From contig JAAXQN010000186.1 in NCBI GenBank assembly GCA_012974305.1, positions 1 through 32,599 on the forward strand: a stretch of 32,599 bases of DNA. Reading direction: 5' to 3'. The stretch's first letter is position 1. Every line of letters starts with the position of its first letter. Below the pieces are notes generated by a model. That model searched no databases. It worked only from the letters and a program-made list of their open reading frames with translations, and was not told where the DNA came from. The position numbers were made by a program, and so were the translations under genes. Source of the DNA: Candidatus Methylomirabilis sp. (GTDB lineage Bacteria; Methylomirabilota; Methylomirabilia; Methylomirabilales; CSP1-5). This document shows, in pieces, positions 1 through 7,215 of this stretch.

Positions 1-115
1 CAGCGATCAGCTATCAGCGGTCAGCTTGCTTACACGTAGGTCTACATCCGAGTTTCGCAGATGCTGAGGGCTGACGGCTGACAGCTTGGAACATGCTGAT
101 TGCTGACTGCTAATT
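1..115. repeat. Inverted arms of degenerate 7-nt units (GCTGANN)
   Basis: The left arm (1-29) reads as successive heptamers CAGCGAT, CAGCTAT, CAGCGGT, CAGCTTG. The right arm (63-115) reads GCTGAGG, GCTGACG, GCTGACA, GCTTGGA, then GCTGATT, GCTGACT, GCTAATT. The reverse complement of the left arm is GCTGACC-GCTGATA-GCTGATC, so the arms are complementary and can form an imperfect hairpin around a spacer at about 30-62. It lies just upstream of the first gene (139) and may continue past the window edge. Two other loci here share this design with different units (13118-13217 and 23300-23354). Function unknown. Confidence 0.7.
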
Positions 116-138
116 GGCATCGTCACATGGAGGGAGAC

Positions 139-531
139 ATGGAAACGTCCGTGCTTGAAAGGCTTGAGACGCTGGAAAAGCAAAACCGTCGCCTGAAGCG
201 GGCGGGCCTTGTCGTCATGGTTCTCGCCGGAGCTACCCTGCTGATCGGCCAAGCAAAACCGCAATGGAAGGTCGAGGCAGAGCGGTTCGTTCTCACGGAC
301 GCGAACGGGAAGGTACGAGCAGAGCTTGGCATGGCGGAGCACGGGCCACACCTCGCTTTCTACGACGCAGAAGGGACGCGGCGCGCGGTTTTAGGCATCG
401 TGCAGAAAGGGCCAGGCCTCTTCTTCCTCGACACGACCCAGAAACGGCGCGTGGCTATGGGAGTGGTGGAGAAGGGACCGGTCCTCCTGTTCTTTGACGA
501 GAACCGGAAAACCATCTTCTCGAAACCGTAA
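139..531 (+). CDS. Membrane-anchored protein with repeated beta-type units, hypothetical
   Basis: I do not recognise a named family. The 130-residue protein starts with a short coiled-coil-like segment (about 3-20, LERLETLEKQNRRLKR), then one hydrophobic segment (about 23-38), then an outside part of about 90 residues made of repeats. Three units of 22-24 residues follow the pattern F-x-D-x-x-x-x-x-R-x-x-x-G-x-x-x-x-G-P-x-L (around 50-73, 74-95, 96-118), with a partial fourth at the end. Asp-Gly-type turns between short hydrophobic strands suggest a small beta-structure. I chose ATG 139 rather than ATG 100 because GGAGGGAGAC sits directly before it, while the codons before 139 fall in the repeat region. 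The coding call is firm, the function is not. Confidence 0.75.
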   Translation: METSVLERLETLEKQNRRLKRAGLVVMVLAGATLLIGQAKPQWKVEAERFVLTDANGKVRAELGMAEHGPHLAFYDAEGTRRAVLGIVQKGPGLFFLDTTQKRRVAMGVVEKGPVLLFFDENRKTIFSKP

Positions 532-559
532 ACCGAAATTCCTCACCATAGAACTAGAG

Positions 560-772
560 ATGTCCCTACTCCACACCAAAGTCGCCCGGGAAGGCGCCGC
601 CTCAACAACAATTTTTTGCTTCACCGCAGTCACTACGGCGGTGCTGCTCTTCACAGGCGTCGCCCTCGCCCGCCATGCATACCTTGTCTGGGTAGAAGGG
701 CTCATCCAACGGATCGAGCCAAGGTATCGCGAGATGGCTATCTGGGAGTATCAGGGTGGTAGGTCCACGTGA
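560..772 (+). CDS. Small single-pass membrane protein, hypothetical
   Basis: A 70-residue product with one strong hydrophobic segment (about 15-37, TTIFCFTAVTTAVLLFTGVA) followed by a mixed-charge tail ending in GGRST. ATG 560 is taken as the start. A longer version from 494 would overlap the preceding gene by 38 bases and has an unlikely basic N-terminus. No clear Shine-Dalgarno is visible apart from a weak AGAGA. No family recognised. The same frame stays open past the TGA at 770-772 for another 61 codons, so this may be the 5' part of a decayed gene. Confidence 0.4.
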   Translation: MSLLHTKVAREGAASTTIFCFTAVTTAVLLFTGVALARHAYLVWVEGLIQRIEPRYREMAIWEYQGGRST

Positions 773-793
773 AGCCTCCGGGTCCCCGGGTCG

Positions 794-958
794 GTGGACC
801 TCCACGATTTCCACGTGGGCGATTACGTTCTGGCCCGCGTGGATCTAAATAGGGGTTTGGTGCTTAGAATCCGGAAGCTCCCTCCGCCGACGGGCGATGA
901 CCGCTACCAGGATGCGCTCCGCCGCCTCAAGGCCGAGACAGATGAAGAGGGACTATGA
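794..958 (+). CDS. Possible short ORF or gene remnant in the frame of the preceding gene
   Basis: From GTG 794 the frame encodes 54 residues ending RLKAETDEEGL. It is in the same frame as the small gene at 560-772 and separated from it only by that gene's TGA and seven codons. The residues look protein-like (alternating hydrophobic and charged, a helical charged C-terminus), but I recognise no family and see no ribosome binding site. Apart from this, 773-1087 holds no gene I can support, and 975-1080 is clearly AT-rich, as expected for a regulatory stretch. Confidence 0.2.
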   Translation: MDLHDFHVGDYVLARVDLNRGLVLRIRKLPPPTGDDRYQDALRRLKAETDEEGL

Positions 959-1087
959 CCCGAGGCTACCCACCTTTCTTCTCTTCCCTCCAAGAAGTTC
1001 AATAAGTTAGATTCTCAACTTTATTTAGAAATTCACTCAAATTTCAGCAGCATTTTCCCGAAACCGCTGAAAAAATAAGGTTTTCTC

Positions 1088-1116
1088 TTGACCTGTTCCG
1101 ATGACGTCCGTAGGCT
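1088..1116 (+). promoter_or_regulatory. Sigma70-like promoter for the exported DUF255 protein
   Basis: TTGACC (1088-1093), a 17-nt spacer and TAGGCT (1111-1116) lie downstream of an AT-rich stretch and about 65 nt before the coding start. The -35 box is good and the -10 box is weak. This is a sequence match only. Confidence 0.45.
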
Positions 1117-1178
1117 AGATGAACAAATAGTGACCGGGTCATCTGGGGGCTGCCAAGCACCAGCCACCCCTGAAAGGC

Positions 1179-3398
1179 TTGCCGGGATCTGTGAAAACTT
1201 ATTTGCATAACTTCCGACCGTGGTTTTGGGCCTCAGGGGTCCTGGCCGTGCTCACCCTTGTGGGTACCCCTCCCATTGAGGCCGCGCAGAAGCTGACGAA
1301 TCAGCTCGCCGGTGCGTCTAGTCCATATCTCCAGGAGGCGGCAAGCCACCCGGTCGCCTGGTATTACTGGGGAGAAGAGGCCTTTCGACTGGCCAAGGAG
1401 CTGGATCGGCCGATTCTCATGGACATTGGAGCGATCTGGTGCCACTGGTGCCACGTGATGGACCATGAGACGTACAGCAATCCCGAGGTGGCGAAACTGA
1501 TAAACAACAATTTCATCGCCATCAGGGTAGACCGGGACGAGCGGCCTGATATTGATGCCCAATACCAGCAGGCGGTGCAGGCCATTACGGGCCACGGTGG
1601 CTGGCCGCTCACGGTCTTTATGACCCCCGAAGGGAAGGTCTTCTACGGCGGAGGAACCTTTTTCCCCGATGACCGGTTCGGGCGGCCGGGCTTCAAGAGG
1701 GTGCTCCCCAAGCTCGCCGAGCTCTATAGAGACCGCAGAGAGATGATCATGACATCTGCCGATAAGCTGTACAAGGCGCTGTCCACTCATGAAGCTGAGA
1801 GGCTCAGGAAGGCTCCCCTCTCCCCCCAGCTCGTCGAAGCCATTACCCAGTCAATGACCCGTTTCTTCGATGAGGAACACGGAGGCTTTGGGCCGGCGAT
1901 GAAGTTCCCCCACACCGGGTCAATCGCACTTGCCCTCAGGACATACGCGGAGAAGGGCGATGAGCAGATGCTCAGGATCGCCACCACAACCCTGGACGAG
2001 ATGGCCAAAGGAGGAATCCACGACCAACTCGGAGGAGGGTTTCACCGGTACGCCACTGACCGGGCCTGGCGTATTCCCCACTTTGAGAAGTTCACTACGG
2101 GGAACGCCCTGCTTCTCATGAACTATCTTCGTGCGTACCAGGCAACAGAGAACGCGCGCTACAGGGAGGTCGCCGAGGGGATCATTGTCTACACGAACGC
2201 GGTCCTGTCCGATCAAGAACGGGGAGGGTTCTACTCGGACCAGGATGCGGATATAGGTCCTGGGGACGATGGGGCCTACTATACCTGGACCATCCGGGAA
2301 GTGAAGGCGGCGTTGTCAAAGGAAGAGGCGGAGGTCCTCGTACGACATTACGCCATCGATGAGAAGGGAGACATGCGCGAGACCCCCGGACGAAACGTCC
2401 TTTGGGTGGCGACCACGCCTGAGCAGATCGCCCGGGACCTTTCCCTTCCTGTCCGTCAGGTCAAGGCCCTCATCGCGAGTGGGAACACCCACTTGATCGA
2501 GGCACGGACAAAGCGGAAGACACCCTTTGTGAACCAGACTCTGTTCGCCGACCGGAACGGCATGATGATCAGCGCCTACCTCGAGGCCTACAAGGTCCTG
2601 GGCCGGGAAGAGCTCAAGGTCTTTAGCTTGAAAAGCCTGGACTATCTCCTCACGCGCATCTACTCGCGGGAAGAGGGACTGTACCACGCCCTCTCTGACG
2701 GGAAACCCCACACCCCCGGCTTCCTCAGCGATTACGTGTGGATCACCGCAGCCCTCCTCCAGGCCTTCCAGGTCACGGGAGACGTCCGGTATCTCAAGAC
2801 GGCAAGAGAATTGATGGATCAGGCCCTTCGCACCTTTTGGGACGAGACCGGGAATGCCTTCTTCGATTTCCGCCCCGAATCGACGGCCCTGGGTCTCCTC
2901 AAGCGCCCCTCCAAATCCTTTACGGACACTCCCATTCCCTCGCCGAACGCCATGGCGGCCTTGGTCCTGAACGAACTGTATTTGCTGACAAACGCGAACA
3001 TGTATCACAAGCGGGCCGAGCAGATCCTGGAGACATTCGCTGTCGCTGCCCCCGACAATGGGATATTCGCTTCGACCTACGCCCTGGCAGTCGATCTTCA
3101 CCTACACCCTCCGGCCCATGTGGCCATCATTGGCCCCCGATCCGACCCCCGCACCCTGGCCTTGTGGCAGGCCGCCCTGAAAGCCTTTCGGCCGGGAAAG
3201 ATCGTGGCAGCCTATGATCCGGCCCTTGGGGAGGCAGCAAAGCTCCCCCCGCCGATCGCTGCGGCCATGCAAGCGACTCGCGCGAAAGGCACGCCACAGG
3301 CCTACGTCTGTGTGGGGATTTCCTGTTCGCTTCCCACGAGCGAGCCGGAAGCGGTCACAGTTCTGGTCCAAACTTTCGAGCGGCAGATTCCCCCCTGA
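1179..3398 (+). CDS. Exported DUF255/YyaL-like thioredoxin-domain protein
   Basis: A 739-residue member of the YyaL/SPATA20 family: an N-terminal thioredoxin-like domain (about 45-210) followed by an (alpha/alpha)6-barrel-type region resembling N-acylglucosamine epimerase or cellobiose epimerase. The CHWCHV motif gives Cys88 and Cys91, followed by the family's VDRDERPD and GGWPLTVF segments. Unlike the paralogue at 7639 it has a signal peptide or anchor at about 9-35, so it probably acts outside the cytoplasm. Several barrel signatures are changed: HFEKFTTGNA instead of [10 protein letters not shown], and FADRNGMMIS instead of [10 protein letters not shown]. The start is uncertain: TTG 1179, or GTG 1191, which leaves a good signal peptide; neither has an ideal ribosome site. 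The substrate of the family is not established. Confidence 0.9.
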   Translation: MPGSVKTYLHNFRPWFWASGVLAVLTLVGTPPIEAAQKLTNQLAGASSPYLQEAASHPVAWYYWGEEAFRLAKELDRPILMDIGAIWCHWCHVMDHETYSNPEVAKLINNNFIAIRVDRDERPDIDAQYQQAVQAITGHGGWPLTVFMTPEGKVFYGGGTFFPDDRFGRPGFKRVLPKLAELYRDRREMIMTSADKLYKALSTHEAERLRKAPLSPQLVEAITQSMTRFFDEEHGGFGPAMKFPHTGSIALALRTYAEKGDEQMLRIATTTLDEMAKGGIHDQLGGGFHRYATDRAWRIPHFEKFTTGNALLLMNYLRAYQATENARYREVAEGIIVYTNAVLSDQERGGFYSDQDADIGPGDDGAYYTWTIREVKAALSKEEAEVLVRHYAIDEKGDMRETPGRNVLWVATTPEQIARDLSLPVRQVKALIASGNTHLIEARTKRKTPFVNQTLFADRNGMMISAYLEAYKVLGREELKVFSLKSLDYLLTRIYSREEGLYHALSDGKPHTPGFLSDYVWITAALLQAFQVTGDVRYLKTARELMDQALRTFWDETGNAFFDFRPESTALGLLKRPSKSFTDTPIPSPNAMAALVLNELYLLTNANMYHKRAEQILETFAVAAPDNGIFASTYALAVDLHLHPPAHVAIIGPRSDPRTLALWQAALKAFRPGKIVAAYDPALGEAAKLPPPIAAAMQATRAKGTPQAYVCVGISCSLPTSEPEAVTVLVQTFERQIPP

Positions 3399-3410
3399 TC
3401 ACAGTCAAAA

Positions 3411-3431
3411 CCGGCTGAAGGACGGAGCCGG
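3411..3431 (+). other. Hairpin in the gap before the DUF2784 gene
   Basis: CCGGCT and AGCCGG form a perfect 6-bp stem with a 9-nt loop just after the DUF255 stop codon. No T-run follows, so it is not a standard terminator. It may stabilise the upstream message end or weakly affect the next gene. Confidence 0.35.
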
Positions 3432-3447
3432 ATGGGAGAACCAGAGA

Positions 3448-3819
3448 ATGCTCTATGGCGTTCTGGCCGACTTCGTGGTGATGGTGCACTTTGCCTTCGT
3501 CCTGTTCGTAGTACTCGGCGGATTCTTCGTCCTGAGGTGGAAGCGGTGTGCCTGGTTACACGTTCCGGTGGTTCTCTGGGGTGCACTCATTGAATTTACG
3601 GGTTGGATCTGTCCACTCACGCCGCTTGAGAACTGGCTCCGTGCACGAGGTGGGGCGGTCGGATATCGGTCCAGCTTTATAGAGCACTACATTTTTCCGG
3701 TCCTTTATCCCACACATCTCACGCGACAGTTGCAGATTACCCTGGGTCTCTTGGTATTGGGGATTAATCTCGGAATCTATGGATGGGTATTGCGCCGCGC
3801 CGCAAAGAGCAAGGCTTGA
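3448..3819 (+). CDS. DUF2784 family membrane protein
   Basis: A 123-residue integral membrane protein with three or four hydrophobic segments (about 3-28, 35-53 and 90-116). It matches the DUF2784 pattern: an N-terminal HFAFVLFVVLGG helix, then a conserved W-x-C-P-L-T-P-L-E-N-W-L-R loop, then an IEHY...P-x-LTR segment. Function unknown for the family. ATG 3448 was chosen because the domain starts there and GGGAGAACCAGAGA precedes it; the open frame extends upstream to 3214 only by overlapping the DUF255 gene. It lies 49 bases after that gene and is probably co-transcribed with it. Confidence 0.85.
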   Translation: MLYGVLADFVVMVHFAFVLFVVLGGFFVLRWKRCAWLHVPVVLWGALIEFTGWICPLTPLENWLRARGGAVGYRSSFIEHYIFPVLYPTHLTRQLQITLGLLVLGINLGIYGWVLRRAAKSKA

Positions 3820-3881
3820 TCAGGAGGGCGCCATCACACACTGCGAGGCAGATAACGTGTAGGCAACCTGGAGGAGGGATC

Positions 3882-4457
3882 ATGGCGATATCATCGACGA
3901 TGGAGTTACCCTTTGGGGCGAAAGCCCCGGATATTGCGCTTCCGAACATTGATGGAAAGATCACCTCGCTTGCCGATTTTGGCGATGCGCCTACCCTGCT
4001 GGTGATGTTCATTTGCAACCACTGCCCCTATGTCCTGCATCTCCGAGAGCATCTCGTCCAGCTGGTCAAAGAGTACCAGAGCAAGGGGGTGGCGGTCGTG
4101 GGGATCAACTCGAACGATGTCAAGCGGTATCCAGATGATGCCCCCGACAAAATGGCCGAGGCCGCCAAGCGGTGCGGCTTTACTTTCCCGTACCTCTTTG
4201 ATGAATCCCAGGAGGTGGCCAAAGCCTATCGGGCCGCGTGTACACCGGATTTCTTCCTTTTCGACAAGGATCGCAAGCTCATCTACCGGGGGCAATACGA
4301 CGACAGCCGTCCAAAGGGCGACATTCCAGTGACCGGAAAGGACCTTCGCGCAGCCTTGGATGCCGCCCTTGCGGATGGTCCCCTCCCCCAAGATCAAAAG
4401 CCCAGCGTGGGCTGCGGCATCAAGTGGAAGCCTGGCAACGAGCCGGACTTCGCCTAG
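3882..4457 (+). CDS. Thioredoxin-fold (redoxin/AhpC-TSA-like) family protein
   Basis: A 191-residue cytoplasmic protein with a thioredoxin fold of the peroxiredoxin-like type. Residues CNHCPY give a CxxC redox pair at Cys45 and Cys48, preceded by the LLVMFI strand. The later segments GINSND, FPYLFDESQEVAKAYRA, the cis-Pro strand TPDFFLFD and YRGQYDDSRP are typical of the family often labelled thioredoxin family protein. Its reaction is presumably thiol-disulfide exchange; the partner is unknown. A strong GGAGGAGGG ribosome site 5-8 nt before ATG 3882 sets the start. A second Cys appears near the end (VGCGIKWKPGNEPDF), also common in this group. It follows two likely co-transcribed genes, one of which also has a thioredoxin domain. 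Confidence 0.88.
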   Translation: MAISSTMELPFGAKAPDIALPNIDGKITSLADFGDAPTLLVMFICNHCPYVLHLREHLVQLVKEYQSKGVAVVGINSNDVKRYPDDAPDKMAEAAKRCGFTFPYLFDESQEVAKAYRAACTPDFFLFDKDRKLIYRGQYDDSRPKGDIPVTGKDLRAALDAALADGPLPQDQKPSVGCGIKWKPGNEPDFA

Positions 4458-4586
4458 AGCTAGTCCTCCCTGATTTTTCATCCCTGTCCCTCGGTTGGAA
4501 AAACGCAGACAGGTAAGGCAGTGGCATGTCCCCTGCATGCACCTTTCTGAGATGGGTGCAGTGATCCAGGTCCGCGAGCAGAGGAT

Positions 4587-5210
4587 ATGCCACCACAGCA
4601 CTACACAGACGTCGACAAAATCCACCTTCAGGAGCAATTCCGGGAATTACGACGGAGGGTCACTCTTGCCAATGTGACTTTCTTTGTCTTTTTCTTTGCG
4701 TCGTTCTTTCTTCTTGTATACATCAAAGATGAGGGCCTTCTTAAAGGACTGGTGATTTTTTGGCTTTTGGTGGGGTTGGCTTTAATCCGATTCAATTGGA
4801 AGGTCTGGCGTTGTCCTGCCTGCTCAAAACGGTGGGATCTTCAACAGCTTTTTGCCAGTACACACTGGGATTATTGTCCGAAGTGTGCAGCACCGCTGAA
4901 AAGAGTTCCGAAAGAGTCGCGTCAAGTCAACCTGAGTGAGCATCAAATCCGAGAACTGCAAGAACAATTCAAGAGAAACCGTTGGTGGGGAAACATTGCC
5001 CTTGCGCTTCTCGTTTTTCTGCTCATCGTTGTACTGGTCGTCCTCGATGCAAAGGGATTCAGTGACGGTGAACTAGAACTGATCGGCATCATTCTCGGAG
5101 GAGTATTCACATCGATTTATTTCGTCTTATCCAGGTGTGTGAATTGCAAAAAAGGCCTTGTACTCGGGCGTGCCAGTCATTGTTACCTTTGTGGAGTAAA
5201 GCTTAAGTAG
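4587..5210 (+). CDS. Membrane protein with two duplicated helix-plus-zinc-ribbon modules
   Basis: No named family recognised. The 207-residue protein consists of two similar halves. Each has a short amphipathic lead (LQEQFRELRRR / LQEQFKRNRW), a pair of membrane helices (about 28-46 and 50-66; 131-150 and 160-178), and a four-cysteine ribbon. The first ribbon is CPAC...CPKC (around 75-104), the second CVNC...CYLC (around 181-203). The ribbons probably bind zinc in the cytoplasm. The DNA is visibly richer in A and T than its neighbours (for example 4675-4760), which hints at transfer. ATG 4587 follows AGAGGA at short spacing. A perfect terminator follows at 5247. Confidence 0.8.
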   Translation: MPPQHYTDVDKIHLQEQFRELRRRVTLANVTFFVFFFASFFLLVYIKDEGLLKGLVIFWLLVGLALIRFNWKVWRCPACSKRWDLQQLFASTHWDYCPKCAAPLKRVPKESRQVNLSEHQIRELQEQFKRNRWWGNIALALLVFLLIVVLVVLDAKGFSDGELELIGIILGGVFTSIYFVLSRCVNCKKGLVLGRASHCYLCGVKLK

Positions 5211-5246
5211 CCGTTTCTCGGTCCCCTTTCGCACGACCGTCTTAGC

Positions 5247-5276
5247 AGGCCGCACCCAGCGGCCTAGTCCCTTTTT
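5247..5276 (+). terminator. Rho-independent terminator
   Basis: AGGCCGC (5247-5253) and GCGGCCT (5259-5265) form a perfect 7-bp GC-rich stem with the 5-nt loop ACCCA, followed by AGTCCCTTTTT. It ends the plus-strand unit whose last gene stops at 5210. It lies between two convergent genes, but only the plus strand has the T-run. Confidence 0.75.
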
Positions 5277-5332
5277 GATCTTCTCAAGAATTTTTGGGGT
5301 GTTCAGCAGCTGAGTGCAGGAGTGTTGTGCCG

Positions 5333-5908
5333 TCAGATTGCTTTGCGGCGCTGGCGCCGACGCAGTTCCTCAACGCGCGCTCGCGCGCCAGGCAAATAGG
5401 GATTGATCTCGAGCGCCGCCTCGAAGGCCCCTATCGCCGCTCGATTGTCGCCGAGGCTGATATAGACGAAGCCGAGTCCCGAGAGCGCCCCGAAATGACG
5501 TGGCTCGAGGGCGAGGGTCCGTTCGATATCGCGCACCGACGCCTCATATTCGCCCATCAGGTAGTAGACCGTGGCCCGCTTGTTCCATCCTTCGGCCAGG
5601 TCCGGCTCGAGCTTGATCACCTCACTGAAGGTGTCCACCGCCGCCTCGTAGTCGCGGCGCGATATTTCCTCGATCCCTTTGGACATGAGGGTGTCAACGA
5701 TGTCGTTTTCGGGCTGCCGCCAGATAACCCAGATCTGGTACGTGAGCGCCGCCGCCTCGGTCTCGCTGTCGGTGGTCTTGAGGCGGTCAAACAGGGCATC
5801 CAGGCGTTCGTCGGTCTGGCCTGCCCAAGCGGCGGGCATAAGGCACGCCGCAGCGGCCAGAACTATTGCTGCAATAATGCGATTCATTCGAAAAACCACG
5901 TGCTTCAT
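5333..5908 (-). CDS. Exported tetratricopeptide repeat protein
   Basis: A 191-residue protein with a signal peptide (hydrophobic core about 11-24, likely cut after AWA near residue 29), then three consecutive TPR units (about 82-183). Typical TPR positions are visible: A-x-D-x-F-S-x-V-I-x-L-x-P, then AEGWNKRATVYYLMGEY, then ALSGLGFVYISLGD and AAIGAFEAALEINP. It is probably periplasmic and protein-binding; the partner is unknown. ATG 5908 is the longest start, but the likely promoter puts the transcription start at about 5908, so either the message is leaderless or ATG 5887 (MNRIIA...) is the real start. Similar small exported TPR proteins are common in alphaproteobacteria. It converges on the gene ending at 5210. 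Confidence 0.85.
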   Translation of the reverse strand: MKHVVFRMNRIIAAIVLAAAACLMPAAWAGQTDERLDALFDRLKTTDSETEAAALTYQIWVIWRQPENDIVDTLMSKGIEEISRRDYEAAVDTFSEVIKLEPDLAEGWNKRATVYYLMGEYEASVRDIERTLALEPRHFGALSGLGFVYISLGDNRAAIGAFEAALEINPYLPGARARVEELRRRQRRKAI

Positions 5909-5914
5909 AGCTCT

Positions 5915-5943
5915 ATATTACGGCCGCATTTCCGATACGTCAA
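5915..5943 (-). promoter_or_regulatory. Strong sigma70-like promoter of the exported TPR gene
   Basis: On the minus strand TTGACG (5943-5938), a 17-nt spacer and TAATAT (5920-5915). The predicted transcription start is at or next to the first possible ATG (5908), which is why the downstream ATG 5887 or leaderless translation should be considered. Confidence 0.65.
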
Positions 5944-5994
5944 CACAACAGAACTGTCCCCACATCTTTTTTCTGCTCATTTCTGGGAAAGGGC

Positions 5995-6023
5995 TTGCGA
6001 TCCCATCGAGGTATCCCTATCAT
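5995..6023 (+). promoter_or_regulatory. Sigma70-like promoter of the small gene at 6099
   Basis: TTGCGA (5995-6000), 17 nt, TATCAT (6018-6023). The start would fall near 6030, leaving a leader of about 70 nt before the ATG at 6099. Confidence 0.55.
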
Positions 6024-6098
6024 GTTAGCCTGTACAAGGGAAAAATCCGGGAAGTGAGGAAGGGATGCAAGGCCTTTGAGCCGGGAAAGGAGGAAGTC

Positions 6099-6278
6099 AT
6101 GCCGAGCGAGGAGACCCGCCGGTTGCTAAAAATATTCGGTATCGCGGTGACGGATTTCGAGGATGCGGTCGATAAAGGCGCGCCGCCCGAAGAGGTGTCC
6201 AGGACAGAGGCAGAGGTCCGTACCCGCCTCGACGAGGTCACGGCGCTCATCGAGCGCCTCCGTGCAAAGAAACCCTAA
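6099..6278 (+). CDS. Small coiled-coil-like protein, hypothetical
   Basis: A 59-residue, highly charged, probably all-helical protein with heptad-like spacing in its second half (EVRTRLDEVTALIERLRAKK). No family recognised. The start is well supported: AAAGGAGG (6087-6094) lies 5 nt before ATG 6099. A much longer open frame reaches back to 5679 but crosses the TPR gene and two promoters, so it is not used. Its TAA stop overlaps the TAG stop of the convergent gene (6275-6278). Confidence 0.7.
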   Translation: MPSEETRRLLKIFGIAVTDFEDAVDKGAPPEEVSRTEAEVRTRLDEVTALIERLRAKKP

Positions 6279-6730
6279 TTCTTGCTTGTTCCTTTATAAT
6301 CGGGATCGGCGTAGTATTTCGGGCTGAAGGCGGTCATCGTTTCCCCGGTCGTTTCCTCGGTGACCTCCACCCCCTCGTTTTGCAGATACTCCTGTTGACC
6401 CTCGGTGAGTCCCATTAATCTCTCTTCAGATCTTTTCAAGATATGAATCCGCGCCCGCAAATCGAACATCGACTCTGCCGTCAAACGTAGTCTATTTTTG
6501 TCTAAGGCCAAGACCGCATTTTTAAATTCGTCGGAAACCGGCTGGGGCGATTTATTGAGTAGGACAATTTCCCTGCTGTAGTCTGGAGCAATCTCTTGAA
6601 CACTGCCGACGTATGTTTGATCTCTCCAATCAATGAAGGCGGGGATTCCGGGGGGCTTTTGTTTCGCCATCCGCTCTTTCTCTTCCGCCAAATATCGTAT
6701 GAGACCAAAGACATCTGGTGGCTGGCTCAT
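6275..6730 (-). CDS. Conserved-looking hypothetical protein
   Basis: A 151-residue soluble protein with no signal peptide or membrane helix; I do not recognise the family. It starts MSQPPDVFGLIRYLAEEKER and has a proline-rich stretch (KQKPPGIPAF), a strand-rich middle, and a helical charged segment (about 90-120). The tail is acidic and threonine-rich. ATG 6730 is preceded by GGGAGAAG about 7 nt upstream; the frame is open to 6769, but those codons lack a site. The stop codon overlaps the stop of the convergent small gene by three bases, so neither gene can have a separate terminator there. Confidence 0.65.
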   Translation of the reverse strand: MSQPPDVFGLIRYLAEEKERMAKQKPPGIPAFIDWRDQTYVGSVQEIAPDYSREIVLLNKSPQPVSDEFKNAVLALDKNRLRLTAESMFDLRARIHILKRSEERLMGLTEGQQEYLQNEGVEVTEETTGETMTAFSPKYYADPDYKGTSKN

Positions 6731-6853
6731 GATTTCTTCTCCCGAAAAACGACATTCTGGGCGACACATTCAATCACCGAGTCGTGCCGCCAGAGAAGAG
6801 GAGTAATTGTGTCGAGGATGAAAAAGGGGTCTCTAGGCGCGAAAATTAAAGTC

Positions 6854-7192
6854 TCACGAGCAGCCCGGGCCCTTTACCTCGCTCTCAGCAGTGTTGTCAG
6901 GCACGAGGCTTGTGACGAATCCGGCTGGGTCGGCCCGGTGCTGATCGAGCATCTCTTGCAATTGCTTGAGCACCCTTTCCCGGGTGGAAAGCCCGTACCA
7001 GTATAACCGGATGGGACCGATCAGTTTGAGATAGTAATGGTTGGCTGGATCATGCTGGGCCGAACAGGCACCGGGGTTCCTCGCAACCTGGAGTTGGTCT
7101 TTGAAGGCCTCCGCGTATTGGGCAAGGAGTGGCTCCCCGCGAAGGTCCTGGGGGATTTCCGGAAACAATGCAACTAATTCCTGAACGGTCAT
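6854..7192 (-). CDS. Small hypothetical protein
   Basis: A 112-residue soluble protein of unknown family. The N-terminal half is helical (TVQELVALFPEIPQDLRG), the middle has an aromatic patch (NHYYLKLIGPIRLYWYG), then a helical stretch, and it ends in GPGCS. Two cysteines are present. ATG 7192 is chosen because GAGGAGAGAAG lies just upstream; a longer frame to 7249 would take in a stable hairpin. It has its own promoter and a structured leader. Confidence 0.65.
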   Translation of the reverse strand: MTVQELVALFPEIPQDLRGEPLLAQYAEAFKDQLQVARNPGACSAQHDPANHYYLKLIGPIRLYWYGLSTRERVLKQLQEMLDQHRADPAGFVTSLVPDNTAESEVKGPGCS

Positions 7193-7215
7193 GACTCTTC
7201 TCTCCTCACGCAATG

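Noticed and set aside
1-115. CRISPR-like array
   Set aside because: Units are only 7 nt, degenerate and without unique spacers; no cas genes are present.
3411-3431. Terminator after the exported DUF255 gene
   Set aside because: A good 6-bp stem but no following T-run, and the next gene starts 17 bases later.
5679-6278. Long version of the small plus-strand gene at 6099
   Set aside because: The extra 140 codons cross the TPR gene and two promoters, while a perfect AAAGGAGG site precedes ATG 6099.
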